A stretch of 64,000 bases of DNA from Falsigemmobacter faecalis (GTDB lineage Bacteria; Pseudomonadota; Alphaproteobacteria; Rhodobacterales; Rhodobacteraceae). Both the position numbers and the translations under genes were made by a program. The stretch lies in assembly GCF_003863335.1 (NCBI RefSeq), contig NZ_RRAZ01000008.1, forward strand, positions 1 to 64,000, in the 5' to 3' direction. The notes below the pieces were generated by a model. It saw nothing but the letters and a program-made list of their open reading frames with translations. It was not told where the DNA came from and ran no database searches. Shown here piece by piece: positions 1 to 8,158 of the stretch. Positions within the stretch are counted from its first letter, which is position 1. Every line of letters begins with the position of its first letter.

Positions 1-172
1 ATCAGCCGCTCAGGGCGCACCTCGGCGACGACATGGCCGCCTACAACTAGCCCGCCGCCTGAAGACCCTGAACGGCCTCACGCCTTACGAAGGCATCTGC
101 AAAATCCGGACTTCAGAGCCGGAAAAATTGATCCTAAATCCGATCCACCAGATGCCGGGACTGAACACCTAG
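1..172 (+). pseudogene. IS481-family transposase, decayed C-terminal remnant
   Basis: The window opens inside a transposase gene. Read with one frame correction, the end is GLTPYEGICKIRTSEPEK..., then NPIHQMPGLNT and a stop at 170-172, which is the characteristic C-terminus of IS481-type DDE transposases. Around 47-50 the sequence reads aactagccc where the family has a Phe codon between Asn and Ala-Arg-Arg, so one base is missing and a premature TAG results. The gene is therefore dead. A related but not identical copy of the same C-terminus lies at about 49720-49895 in the same orientation. The 5' part of the element is outside the window. The element boundary after the stop cannot be placed; no inverted repeat is obvious in 173-252. 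Confidence 0.8.
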
Positions 173-252
173 GCCTTGATCCCATACTGATCATTATACC
201 TGCACTCGGCCTCCAGTGAGCCGCTGAACCCACCGCTTCTATCCGCACGGCT

Positions 253-1278
253 TCAGTGCTTAAGGCCGACCTTCGGCCCGCTCATTGAGCGTAGGAAGGC
301 CTCGCGACGATTGCTAAGTGTCATTGCAGAAAAATAGGCTGCCGGGTTGCGGATACGGTCAATGTTTTGAATGACCAAAAGCAGGCTCATCACCGTCATC
401 GGTGCACCGATGCTGAAGCTGGCCCTTTCGATAAGTGACGCGGGCACGCCGATCCATTTTCCGAGAACCTGCCCGGTAAGATTCAGATCTTCATTCATAG
501 CATTCTGGAGCAGATCCAATGCCTCTGGGGCAAAGAGTCTGGCTTTGGCCATGAGATCAAAGTCAGTTTCAGAACCAGGCTTTATAACAATCTTGATTCT
601 TTCTTTTGTAGTGTCAATTTGGCAGTCATTCTGACTGTCACTGACATGCGTTTTGCCTGCTGTTTCAGTGGAACCGTTGAGGGTGTGGAGCACGGCCTTA
701 ATCTCAGCAATGAGGATCTCAAAGCAATTTACGCTCAGCTTGCGGCGCAAATCCCGACGCCAGGATGTCAGTTGATCTTCTGATAGGCCCACAAGCGTGC
801 ATTGATAGAGAAGGGCGCCCATTTCTTTACGAAGGTGCCGGATACGGGCCTGTTTGTTACGCTGCATCTCAGCGGCGTCGGCGATCTGATCCGCAAGCTC
901 ACGCATCGGGGTAAGATCGATGCCGAAGATCAGATCATCAAGGCCCTCCGTGCGCAGCGCATAGCGCTTGCCATTGGGGCTGCTGACCCGTCGGGCCAGG
1001 CCCGCACTGATCAACGCAGTGAGATGGCGGCGAAGCGAGCTTTGTGAAATACCTTCCGCACGCTCACAGATCTTGCGGTTCCCGGCAAAGACGATGCAGC
1101 CCTGGTCCATAAAGCTGATCAGCGCCCGCAGCGTGGTCAGCACCGGGCGCGCGAGGTTGAAATGCTCGCGCGCTTCGACCAGATCGCGAAAGATTGGCCA
1201 GAACTCTTCGGAGGTTTTGGGCATGACAGGGCAGGGCATCCGGCGCGGCGCCGAATGCAGGGCAGGGCTGTGAAACAT
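253..1278 (-). CDS. repC: Plasmid replication initiator RepC
   Basis: RepC is the replication initiator of repABC plasmids; in studied members it binds an origin inside its own gene, so oriV probably lies within this reading frame. The 341-residue product has the expected N-terminal winged-helix part (ARPVLTTLRALISF, then an SQSSLRRHLTALISAGLARR helix-turn-helix) and a C-terminal part with FSIGAPMTVMSLLLVIQNIDRIRNPAAYF followed by an Arg-rich end, both typical of RepC. Identification rests equally on its place as third gene after repA and repB. The repB-repC gap of 242 bp holds the antisense RNA. The annotated ATG has no strong Shine-Dalgarno sequence; Met14 or Met19 are alternatives. The C-terminal half is rather A/T-rich compared with neighbours. 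Confidence 0.88.
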   Translation of the reverse strand: MFHSPALHSAPRRMPCPVMPKTSEEFWPIFRDLVEAREHFNLARPVLTTLRALISFMDQGCIVFAGNRKICERAEGISQSSLRRHLTALISAGLARRVSSPNGKRYALRTEGLDDLIFGIDLTPMRELADQIADAAEMQRNKQARIRHLRKEMGALLYQCTLVGLSEDQLTSWRRDLRRKLSVNCFEILIAEIKAVLHTLNGSTETAGKTHVSDSQNDCQIDTTKERIKIVIKPGSETDFDLMAKARLFAPEALDLLQNAMNEDLNLTGQVLGKWIGVPASLIERASFSIGAPMTVMSLLLVIQNIDRIRNPAAYFSAMTLSNRREAFLRSMSGPKVGLKH

Positions 1279-1387
1279 ATGTCATCACGGCAGGGCATCG
1301 CAGGCCATACGAAGTCGCTTTCCGTCCGCCGTAACACAGGCGTGACAGAAAAATGGTACAAATCATTTGTCCCGCACGAAGGCAGGC

Positions 1388-1416
1388 TTGACGTTTGTTA
1401 AACCGGGCTGCTAGAT
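1388..1416 (+). promoter_or_regulatory. Promoter of the repB-repC antisense RNA
   Basis: TTGACG (1388-1393), a 17-nt spacer, then CTAGAT (1411-1416): a near-consensus sigma-70 promoter pointing against repABC. This position and the TTGAC/CTAGAT boxes match what is known for the strong constitutive ctRNA promoter of repABC plasmids. Confidence 0.75.
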
Positions 1417-1422
1417 CAGGTT

Positions 1423-1471
1423 GCTACACGTTGATCAGGGCTCTCCGGGGGTGACTTCGGGGGGCTCTTTT
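1423..1471 (+). ncRNA. repABC antisense counter-transcribed RNA (incompatibility RNA)
   Basis: Predicted small RNA of about 50 nt starting 6-7 nt after the CTAGAT -10 box and ending at a T-run at 1468-1471. It is complementary to the repB-repC leader. In known repABC replicons this RNA base-pairs with the mRNA upstream of repC, represses repC expression and sets copy number and incompatibility. Here the existence is inferred from the promoter, the terminator and the synteny; the exact ends are estimates. Confidence 0.7.
1437..1471 (+). terminator. Intrinsic terminator of the antisense RNA
   Basis: In the + strand transcript AGGGCUCUCC (1437-1446) pairs with GGGGGGCUCU (1459-1468) over 10 positions if G-U pairs are allowed, with a 12-nt loop and a run of U at 1468-1471. 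Because several pairs are G-U, the hairpin can form only in the + strand RNA and not in the repABC mRNA, which fits a strand-specific terminator. Confidence 0.6.
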
Positions 1472-1520
1472 CTGCTCTGGGATCGTGCTCCTGAATTGAG
1501 GGTTACGGGACTGGGATGCG

Positions 1521-2528
1521 TCAGGGCTGACGCGCGGCTTTCCAGCGTTGCTGGATCTCGATGGCAATCTGATCGATATTCTGATCCAGCCAGTCTGTGA
1601 AATCTTTGTTGGCAGTGCGCTCAATGCTCAGCGCAATCTGACGGCTGCTGCCGCGATAGGTCATCTGCGGGGCGTCTTCCTTGCCAACGAGACGGAAATC
1701 CCGGGCTGAAATCGCTTTTGCCGGCTTCTTTGGCGCAGTTTTGTCCGGTTCCTGCACAACGGCAGCCTTCAGCCGGGTCAAAGCGGTGCGGAAGCGATCA
1801 TTGCTGTCATCGAGCGCTTCAAGGGCCGGGGCGATATGGGCTGCGGCCTCTGGTCCGAAACTTTGAACCAGATCACCGAGTTCACGCCAGGGTCTGCGGC
1901 CAATTTCATGGGCCGCACCAATGAGGCTGATGACATCTTCGCCGGTATCTTCGGCGACTTTGATGAATTTCGACACTGAGTAGCGGTCGATATTCAGCGC
2001 CTCACCGATTGTGGTGATGTCAAAGCCCTGCTCCTGAAGGCTGCGGGCAAAGAGTGCCTTCTCGATATAAGACGGATCAAGGCGCAGGTTGTTTTCCTGG
2101 CCCTGGGCAATCACCGCATCTTCATCCTTAACGTGACGGATGATGGCCTTAATGGTCTGCGCCTGGTCAAGCTGCCGAATGGCGGCCAGACGGCGGCGGC
2201 CGTAGATGATCTGATAGCGATCGGGACGGTCGGGCAGGGGGCGCACCATGATCGGTACGATCTGACCGTGTTTGGCGATCGCGCGGGCCAGATCCTGGAT
2301 GCCCGGATCATCCAGCGCAATACGGTCTTTGATGTCCGAGGCGATGATTGAATCCAAGGCGATCTCGCGCACGGAGTTATTCGTCAGATCCATCAGCCCG
2401 CTGCTGAGGCGGTTCACAGACATCATCCGACCGGCACCGGAATTCGGTCCCTGGTCCAAATTTGGATTGGTTTTATCAACAACACCGGCTGCGCCGGCCT
2501 CGATCATACCGAAGAGCTTGCGTGCCAT
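1521..2528 (-). CDS. repB: Plasmid partitioning protein RepB (ParB family)
   Basis: Centromere-binding partner of RepA for plasmid segregation. The 335-residue protein carries the ParB CTP-binding signature IVPIMVRPLPDRPDRYQIIYG then GRRRLAA (about residues 91-115), the Q-x-x-ENN-LRLDPSYIEKA motif, and a helix-turn-helix ITTIGEALNIDRYSVSKFIKVAE. The start overlaps the repA 3' end by 25 bp, so the two are translationally linked as usual in repABC. The C-terminal 60 residues contain the RDFRL...RGSSRQIALSIE region that in the family mediates dimerisation. The 3' flank (1279-1520) holds the copy-control RNA. Nothing in the protein looks damaged. Confidence 0.93.
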   Translation of the reverse strand: MARKLFGMIEAGAAGVVDKTNPNLDQGPNSGAGRMMSVNRLSSGLMDLTNNSVREIALDSIIASDIKDRIALDDPGIQDLARAIAKHGQIVPIMVRPLPDRPDRYQIIYGRRRLAAIRQLDQAQTIKAIIRHVKDEDAVIAQGQENNLRLDPSYIEKALFARSLQEQGFDITTIGEALNIDRYSVSKFIKVAEDTGEDVISLIGAAHEIGRRPWRELGDLVQSFGPEAAAHIAPALEALDDSNDRFRTALTRLKAAVVQEPDKTAPKKPAKAISARDFRLVGKEDAPQMTYRGSSRQIALSIERTANKDFTDWLDQNIDQIAIEIQQRWKAARQP

Positions 2529-3781
2529 TCGCGACCCCAGACATTTTGAAGGATTGCCTCGATCTCATCAGCAACCGCATTGGAACTCTTTAATGCCCGC
2601 TCAAGCGTTGAGCGGACAAGTTGTTTTGGATCAACCTCATAGAGGGTCTGATGGGTCATCCCGGCATCAGAAATCGCGGTCGATTTCAACATCGGGTTGA
2701 TCAGCACCTGCTTGCCAAGGATATGGCGCAGATAGCTGGCCATCTGGGTCTGCGGGCCGTCGGACGGCTCATATCGGGTGATCAGAAATTTCACGAAATC
2801 CCACTCATGGGTCTGACCGAGCGAGTTGGAAATCGCCGTCATCGTGCCTGCGGCCATCTTCAGAAACTGGCTCATTGAGGCAATATCAAGCATGCCCGGC
2901 ACTACGGTGACCAAAAGCCCGGTCGAGGCCGCCAGCGCGGTCAGGGTGATGAAGCCCAGCTGCGGCGGGCAATCGATCAAAACCAGATCATAATCATCGC
3001 GCACACCATAAAGCGCCTCTGTCAGCCGCACCGCAAAGATTGACTGGCGCGGCAGGCCCGCGGCATTTCCGGCGAGCGCATTGGCGGTCTCGGTCTCATA
3101 TTCCGACAGGATCAGACTGGCGGGGGCGACGTCGAGATTGGGGAAATAGGTCTTGCGGATCACATCCCGCATCGGACGCCGCGAGGTTTCGGCCTCTGCA
3201 TCGTCATAGCAGAGCGCATCATAGATCGTCAGGCTGTCGTCCTGCTCAAAGTCGATCTCGGGACGAAAGCCAAAAAAGGTCGAAAGTGAGCCCTGAGGGT
3301 CCATATCAATCGCCAGCACCCGATAGCCGCGCAGGGCATAGCGGTGTGCCAGCGAGATGGTGGTGGAGGTTTTCCCCGAGCCGCCTTTAAAATTGACGAC
3401 CGAGATGACCTGCATCTCGTCGTCACTGCGGCGGCCAGGCTTGTAAAGCTCACCGTTTTTACCGGTGCGATACATGATTTCGCGCAGCTGAAGGATTTCT
3501 TCAGCCGAATAAAGCCGGTGTCCACGGGCGTCGGTCTCAACTTCCGGGAAGGAGCCGTCGTTGTGGCGCTGGCGCAGGTTTGAGGCGGAAATTCCCGTCA
3601 TATCAGCGACTTCGCTGACGGTGAACTTGCGAAGGGTTTTGCGCTCGGTCGGGCGATAGGCCTTGCGCATTTCCTCATCAAGCGAAGCGGCAAGCGCTTC
3701 GGCATAGCGGTTCAAAGTCTCTGCGCCGACCCCGGATGCTGCCGGGTCGGCGGTCTGGTGCAGGCCTGCTGTTTGCGTCAT
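2504..3781 (-). CDS. repA: Plasmid partitioning ATPase RepA (ParA family)
   Basis: ParA-type ATPase that segregates the replicon and, in studied repABC systems, represses its own promoter together with RepB. Domains: an N-terminal MerR-like winged helix (FTVSEVADMTGISASNLRQR) and a deviant Walker A VVNFKGGSGKTSTT, the DMDPQGSLS Walker A' motif and VLIDCPPQLG Walker B. The ATG at 3781 was chosen over the upstream in-frame ATG at 3880 because AAGAGG lies 5-6 nt ahead of it and because the longer form would start inside the promoter palindrome; this gives 425 residues, normal for RepA. It is first in the repA-repB-repC operon. Confidence 0.93.
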   Translation of the reverse strand: MTQTAGLHQTADPAASGVGAETLNRYAEALAASLDEEMRKAYRPTERKTLRKFTVSEVADMTGISASNLRQRHNDGSFPEVETDARGHRLYSAEEILQLREIMYRTGKNGELYKPGRRSDDEMQVISVVNFKGGSGKTSTTISLAHRYALRGYRVLAIDMDPQGSLSTFFGFRPEIDFEQDDSLTIYDALCYDDAEAETSRRPMRDVIRKTYFPNLDVAPASLILSEYETETANALAGNAAGLPRQSIFAVRLTEALYGVRDDYDLVLIDCPPQLGFITLTALAASTGLLVTVVPGMLDIASMSQFLKMAAGTMTAISNSLGQTHEWDFVKFLITRYEPSDGPQTQMASYLRHILGKQVLINPMLKSTAISDAGMTHQTLYEVDPKQLVRSTLERALKSSNAVADEIEAILQNVWGREWHASSSV

Positions 3782-3849
3782 CACTGCCTCTTGCGGACCT
3801 CTGCGCGTCTTCACGCTGCCCGTCTCTATTATCGCTGTTGAGCGTGAGT

Positions 3850-3880
3850 ACACATTGCACGATGTGTTGTCACCTATCAA
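3850..3880 (-). promoter_or_regulatory. Candidate repA promoter and autorepression site
   Basis: On the minus strand TTGATA (3880-3875), a 17-nt spacer and CAATGT (3857-3852) form a plausible sigma-70 promoter about 70 bp ahead of the repA ATG. The -10 end overlaps an inverted repeat ACACAT-N6-ATGTGT (3850-3867). An operator overlapping the repA promoter is what RepA/RepB autorepression would need; this link is inference. Confidence 0.45.
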
Positions 3881-3985
3881 TCGTTTTCTGACGGGGGAGA
3901 TTTCCTGGTATTGCCCCGCAGTTTCAACGGATTAAGCGCTAAGGCCGACAGATTTTTCGCGACATCGCTTCCTGATTTCGCCCCG

Positions 3986-3998
3986 ATCCGCTGCGGAT
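3986..3998. other. Candidate centromere-like palindrome upstream of repA
   Basis: ATCCGC-T-GCGGAT is a perfect 13-bp palindrome in the noncoding strip 3882-4089 between the repA promoter and the CoA transferase gene. repABC partition sites are short palindromes in or next to the operon, but this one does not match the rhizobial GTTNNNNGCNNNNAAC consensus, and I saw no copy of that consensus here. It is a guess from position and symmetry only. Confidence 0.2.
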
Positions 3999-4024
3999 GA
4001 GGCCGCCAAAAGCGTTGAAAGGAC

Positions 4025-4053
4025 GAATCGTGATCCCATACCCTTCACGATTC
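4025..4053 (-). terminator. Inverted repeat downstream of the CoA transferase operon
   Basis: GAATCGTGA (4025-4033) and TCACGATTC (4045-4053) are perfect 9-bp arms around an 11-nt loop. It sits 37 bp after the stop of the minus-strand CoA transferase gene. There is no T-run on the minus strand, so it may be a factor-assisted terminator or instead a second protein-binding site next to repABC. Confidence 0.4.
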
Positions 4054-4089
4054 TGTGGCCTGCGCACCAGTGCGAACTCAGCGGTGCCG

Positions 4090-5325
4090 CTACAGAGCCC
4101 CGCCTGCCGGTGGCTGCCAGATCCCGACCACCCCCGCCCGGGCAAGTGCCTCAATCCGCTCAGGTGAGAGGCCAAGGACGCGCTGCAGCAGATCGGCGCT
4201 GTCCTCGCCCAGCATCGGCGGCGCTTTGACGACCCGGTCGGCCTCGTGCTGCGCGGCCAGTCCCTGTGCCGGGCCGATGACGCGCAGATCCCCCAGATGC
4301 GGGTGGCTCAGCGTGCGGATCACACCCCGCTCTGTTACCGAAGGGGCAGAGAGCGCCTCTGCCACGGATTTCACCGGACCGGCGGGGACATCCGCCGCGC
4401 GACAGGCCGCAAGCCAGTGCGCTGAGCTTTGCGTCAGCATCACCTCGCCGATCTGCGCCAGCAGCGCGGGTCGGTTGCGCGCCCTTGCGGCGGCCGTGGC
4501 ATAGTCAGGGTCGGTCGCCATGTCCGGACGCCCTATGACCTTGTTGCAGAAATCCCGGAACATCCGATCATTGCCGACCGCCAGCGCGAACTGCCCGTCT
4601 GCGGTGTCGAGCAGCTGGTAGGGCACCACGCTCGGATGGGCATTGCCGTAGCGGCCAGGCTCGACCCCGGCGTTCAGATAGCCGGTGCCCAGATTGATCA
4701 GCAGGTTCAGGGTGGAATCGAGAAGGGCCACATCCAGATGCTGTCCCTGCCCGGTGTCACGGCGCTGATAGAGCGCGGCAAGGATCCCCTGCGTCGCATG
4801 CATCCCGGCCACCACATCGGTAAAAGCAACGCCAAGGCGGCTCGGGGGGCCACCTTCCGGACCCGTGACCGCCATCAGCCCGCTTTCGGCCTGCATGATG
4901 AAGTCATATCCCGGCCGCTCGCGTTCCGGCCCGGTCTGTCCGTAGCCCGAGATGGAGCAGAAGATCAGCCCCGGATTGATCTCGCGCAGCGCGTCATAGC
5001 CAAGGCCCAGCCGCTCCATGGTGCCGGCGCGAAAGTTTTCAACAATCACATCGGCTTTGGCGGCGAGATCGCGGGCGATGGCCAGACCCTCAGGGGTTTT
5101 CAGATCCAGCGCCAGGCTTTGCTTGCCGCGATTGGCGCAAAGATAATAGGTGCTGACCCCCTTATGGCTGGGCACCGACCAGGCGCGGGTGTCATCGCCG
5201 CCCCTGATGTGTTCGACCTTCCAGACCTCAGCGCCCAGATCCGCCAGCGACATGCTGGCCCAGGGACCGGCGAGAACGCGGCTGAAATCAAGCACGCGGA
5301 TGCCTTCAAGCGGCAGCTTTTGCAT
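4090..5325 (-). CDS. CaiB/BaiF (type III) CoA transferase family protein
   Basis: Transfers CoA between carboxylic acids through an enzyme-bound aspartyl-CoA intermediate. The 411-residue protein starts with the family opening PLEGIRVLDFSRVLAGPWAS, has VENFRAGTMERLGLGYD (about 95-111), ISGYGQTGP, and the VAFTDVVAGM segment whose Asp170 corresponds to the catalytic aspartate of CaiB (Asp169). It is the last gene of the minus-strand operon that starts with a dipeptide-type permease at 9172, 3 bp after the upstream ATPase stop, so it probably activates an acid derived from the imported compound. The acid cannot be told from sequence; formyl-, carnitine- and succinyl-type transferases all share this fold. 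Confidence 0.88.
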   Translation of the reverse strand: MQKLPLEGIRVLDFSRVLAGPWASMSLADLGAEVWKVEHIRGGDDTRAWSVPSHKGVSTYYLCANRGKQSLALDLKTPEGLAIARDLAAKADVIVENFRAGTMERLGLGYDALREINPGLIFCSISGYGQTGPERERPGYDFIMQAESGLMAVTGPEGGPPSRLGVAFTDVVAGMHATQGILAALYQRRDTGQGQHLDVALLDSTLNLLINLGTGYLNAGVEPGRYGNAHPSVVPYQLLDTADGQFALAVGNDRMFRDFCNKVIGRPDMATDPDYATAAARARNRPALLAQIGEVMLTQSSAHWLAACRAADVPAGPVKSVAEALSAPSVTERGVIRTLSHPHLGDLRVIGPAQGLAAQHEADRVVKAPPMLGEDSADLLQRVLGLSPERIEALARAGVVGIWQPPAGGAL

Positions 5326-5328
5326 GGG

Positions 5329-6333
5329 TTACACCTTCTCTTCGAGGGGAGCGGGGCTCGGGAAATGACAGGCCACGGCATGGGCGTGACCAAGATCGCG
5401 CAGGGCAGGGCGCTCTGCCGCGCAAAGATCGGTGGCTTTCGGGCAGCGGCTGCGAAAGGGGCAGCCCGACGGTGGGTTCATTGGCCCCGGCACCTCGCCG
5501 TGCAGAATGATCCGCTGGCGGCCGCGCTCGGTCACGGGATCCGCGCGCGGCACGGCCGAGAGAAGCGCCTCGGTATAGGGATGACGCGGGGTCGCATAAA
5601 GGGCCGCTTTCGGGGCCAGTTCAACGATCCGGCCCAGATACATCACCGCCACCCGGTCACAGATGTGGCGTACCACCGACAGATCGTGCGAGATAAAGAG
5701 ATAGGCGGTGCCCTTCTGCCGCTGCACCTCGCGCAGCATGTTCAGCACCCCGGCCCGAACCGATACATCCAGCGCCGAGACCGGCTCATCGAGCACCACC
5801 AGATCCGGATCCGGTGCAAAGGCCCGCGCAATCGCCACCCGCTGGCGCTGTCCGCCCGAAAGCGCATGGGGATAGCGCTCGGCATAGCTCGGGTCGAGCC
5901 GCACCATCGTCAGGATTTCATGCACCTTGTCTTTGCGCGCTCCGGCACTCAGCGGCATCAGGCGCAAAGGCTCGGCAATGGTGTCGCCGATCCGCATCCT
6001 TGGGTGAAGCGAGCCATAGGGGTCCTGAAACACCATCTGGATCTGCGCCCGCAGCGCGCGCATCCCGGCTGCAGAAAGCCGGTTGATGTCGCTTCCCCGG
6101 TAGAGCGTCTCGCCCCCCGTCGGCTCAATCAGGCGCAGCAGACAGCGACCGAGGGTGGATTTTCCGCAGCCCGATTCCCCCACCAGCCCGAGTGTTTCTC
6201 CCTGGTTGAGGGTAAATGACACCCCGCTCAGCGCCTGCAACTCTCCGATCACGCGATCAAAGATCAGCCCGCCGCGCAGGGGGTAAGATTTGCGCAGATC
6301 GCGCACCTGAAGCAACGGCTCGGTCATCGGCAC
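5329..6333 (-). CDS. Dipeptide/oligopeptide-type ABC transporter ATPase (OppF/DppF-like)
   Basis: One of the two cytoplasmic ATPases that power the importer encoded here. The 334-residue protein has Walker [17 protein letters not shown]-loop [15 protein letters not shown], signature [15 protein letters not shown] and Walker [16 protein letters not shown]. The C-terminal tail [19 protein letters not shown] is the cysteine-rich oligopeptide-ATPase extension, which in structurally studied family members binds an iron-sulfur cluster. Its start overlaps the upstream ATPase stop by 10 bp. The N-terminus contains an unusual [15 protein letters not shown] stretch typical of the OppF class. The real substrate may be any peptide-like or amidic solute. 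Confidence 0.9.
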   Translation of the reverse strand: MPMTEPLLQVRDLRKSYPLRGGLIFDRVIGELQALSGVSFTLNQGETLGLVGESGCGKSTLGRCLLRLIEPTGGETLYRGSDINRLSAAGMRALRAQIQMVFQDPYGSLHPRMRIGDTIAEPLRLMPLSAGARKDKVHEILTMVRLDPSYAERYPHALSGGQRQRVAIARAFAPDPDLVVLDEPVSALDVSVRAGVLNMLREVQRQKGTAYLFISHDLSVVRHICDRVAVMYLGRIVELAPKAALYATPRHPYTEALLSAVPRADPVTERGRQRIILHGEVPGPMNPPSGCPFRSRCPKATDLCAAERPALRDLGHAHAVACHFPSPAPLEEKV

Positions 6334-7313
6334 TCCCCGTCCTGCCAGGCGAAATGACAGCGGGCCTCTGCCGCGCCGTCGGGCGCGCGTCGCAGGGGGG
6401 GCGGTGTTTCCCGGCAGATGGCCCCGGCGCGGTCGCAGCGCGGCGCAAAGGGGCAGCCTGGCGGCAGCGGTCCTGCCGGCGGCGGGGTGCCGGGGATGGA
6501 GTAAAGCGCCTCTCCGGGCTGGCTCAGATCGGCGCTGGCGGCCATCAGGCCGCGGGTATAGGGATGCGCCGGCCGGGCAAAAAGCGCATGCACCGGGGCC
6601 TGTTCCACCACCTGGCCCGCATAGACCACCGCCACCCGGTCGGCATAGCCGGCAAGAACGCCCAGATCATGGGTGATCAGAACCAGGCCCAGATTGAGCC
6701 GCTTTTGCAGGTCCGACAGCATCTCCATGATCTGCGCCTGAACCGTCACATCGAGCGCCGTCGTCGGCTCATCAGCGATCAGCAGCGCGGGAGTATTGGC
6801 GATGGCCATGGCGATCATCACCCGCTGGCGCATCCCGCCGGAGAACTCATGCGGGAAGGCGCGCAGCCGGTCGCGGGCCTGGGCGATTGCGACACGCTCA
6901 AAAAGCTCAGTGGCGCGCTCCTCAGCCTCCCTGCGGGTGAGGCGGGGGTTGTGCAGATAAAGCGCCTCCATAATCTGCGCGCCCACCCGCATCACCGGGT
7001 TCAGCGAGGACAAAGGGTCCTGAAAAACCATCCCGATCTGCGCACCGCGGATCTTTTGCAGCGCCGCGCGCGGCAGTTCCGCGATCTCGCGGCCCTGAAA
7101 CCGCACCGAGCCCCGCACTTCAGAGCCCTCCGGGTTCAGCCCCAGTGCCGAGAGCATGGCCAGCGATTTCCCCGAGCCGCTTTCGCCGACGATGCCGAGG
7201 ACCTCTCCGGCGGCAAGCGACAGCGAAAGGCCGCGCACCGCCTCGCGGGCGGCGGCCCCGCGACCAAAGCTGACCCGCAGGTCGCTGACCTCAAAAAGCG
7301 GCGTGTGGCTCAT
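6324..7313 (-). CDS. Dipeptide/oligopeptide-type ABC transporter ATPase (DppD-like)
   Basis: Second ATPase of the importer, 329 residues. Visible motifs are Walker [17 protein letters not shown]-loop [14 protein letters not shown], signature [15 protein letters not shown] and Walker [15 protein letters not shown], then the C-terminal oligopeptide extension [20 protein letters not shown]. It overlaps the permease upstream by 4 bp (ATGA) and the OppF-like gene downstream by 10 bp, so all are cotranslated. The DppD-type and OppF-type ATPases normally form a heterodimer on the two permeases. Confidence 0.9.
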   Translation of the reverse strand: MSHTPLFEVSDLRVSFGRGAAAREAVRGLSLSLAAGEVLGIVGESGSGKSLAMLSALGLNPEGSEVRGSVRFQGREIAELPRAALQKIRGAQIGMVFQDPLSSLNPVMRVGAQIMEALYLHNPRLTRREAEERATELFERVAIAQARDRLRAFPHEFSGGMRQRVMIAMAIANTPALLIADEPTTALDVTVQAQIMEMLSDLQKRLNLGLVLITHDLGVLAGYADRVAVVYAGQVVEQAPVHALFARPAHPYTRGLMAASADLSQPGEALYSIPGTPPPAGPLPPGCPFAPRCDRAGAICRETPPPLRRAPDGAAEARCHFAWQDGECR

Positions 7314-8155
7314 TCGGACCTCGGGTCGAAATAATCATGCAGGCCGTCCCCGATGAAGTTAAAGCCCAGCACAATGCTGAGGATCGCCAGACCCGGTCCA
7401 AGCGCCACCCACCAGGAATAAAACTGCGAGGCGCCGTCCGAGATCATCGCTCCCCATTCCGGCGTCGGCGGCGTGGCCCCAAGGCCGATGAAGGACAGCG
7501 AGGCCGCCAGCAGAATGACCTGGCCCAGATCCATCGTCGCGCTGATCAGAACCGGCGTCCAGCAGAGCGGCAGAATGTGGCGTGTCAGCACCCGAACGCG
7601 CCCCGCTCCGGCGGCGCGCGCGGCCTCCACATGCTCGCGCTCGCGCACCTCCAGGACCTGGGCGCGCATCAGCCGCGCATAGACCGGCCACCAGACAATC
7701 ACCATGGCAATGGCCGCATTGCCAAGCCCAGGCCCCAGCGAGGCTGCCACCGCCATGGCCAGCAGCATCGGCGGAAAGGACAGCGTGACATCCGCAAGCC
7801 GCATGATGACGCCCGAGAAGACCCCGCCCATATAGCCTGCCAGCGCCCCAAGCCCGGCCCCGATCGCCACGGCCGTCGCCACCACCGCCAGCGCCAGCGG
7901 CAGCGAATGGACCGCCCCGTGCAGCGTGCGCGACCAGACATCGCGGCCAAGCGCATCGGTCCCCAGCCAATGCGCCGCCGAGGGGGGCTGCAACCGCCGC
8001 CCCGCCAGATCCAGCGGATCATAAGGCGCCATCAGGGGTGCGGCGAAGGTCGCCAGCAGCCAGAAGCCAAGGATGACCAGCCCGCAGGCCATCGGCAGCT
8101 TCAGCCAGCGCGGGCGGAGCGGCCCTGTTGCAAAGGATCTCGCGGCGGCCCTCAT
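7310..8155 (-). CDS. Dipeptide-type ABC transporter permease (DppC-like)
   Basis: Inner-membrane permease, 281 residues. After a first transmembrane helix (LPMACGLVILGFWLLATFAA) it has the DppC hallmark PLMAPYDPLDLAGRRLQPPSAAHWLGTDALGRDVWSRTL and the EAARAAGAGRVRVLTRHILP coupling loop (EAA motif) that contacts the ATPase, then LSFIGLGATPPTPEWGAMI. Five to six membrane helices are visible. It begins 3 bp after the partner permease gene, and ends in a 4-bp overlap with the DppD-like gene. Confidence 0.9.
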   Translation of the reverse strand: MRAAARSFATGPLRPRWLKLPMACGLVILGFWLLATFAAPLMAPYDPLDLAGRRLQPPSAAHWLGTDALGRDVWSRTLHGAVHSLPLALAVVATAVAIGAGLGALAGYMGGVFSGVIMRLADVTLSFPPMLLAMAVAASLGPGLGNAAIAMVIVWWPVYARLMRAQVLEVREREHVEAARAAGAGRVRVLTRHILPLCWTPVLISATMDLGQVILLAASLSFIGLGATPPTPEWGAMISDGASQFYSWWVALGPGLAILSIVLGFNFIGDGLHDYFDPRSE

Positions 8156-8158
8156 GGC

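Noticed and set aside
4429-6219. 596-residue + strand open frame
   Set aside because: Antisense to the CoA transferase and the OppF-like ATPase; no ribosome site or domain.
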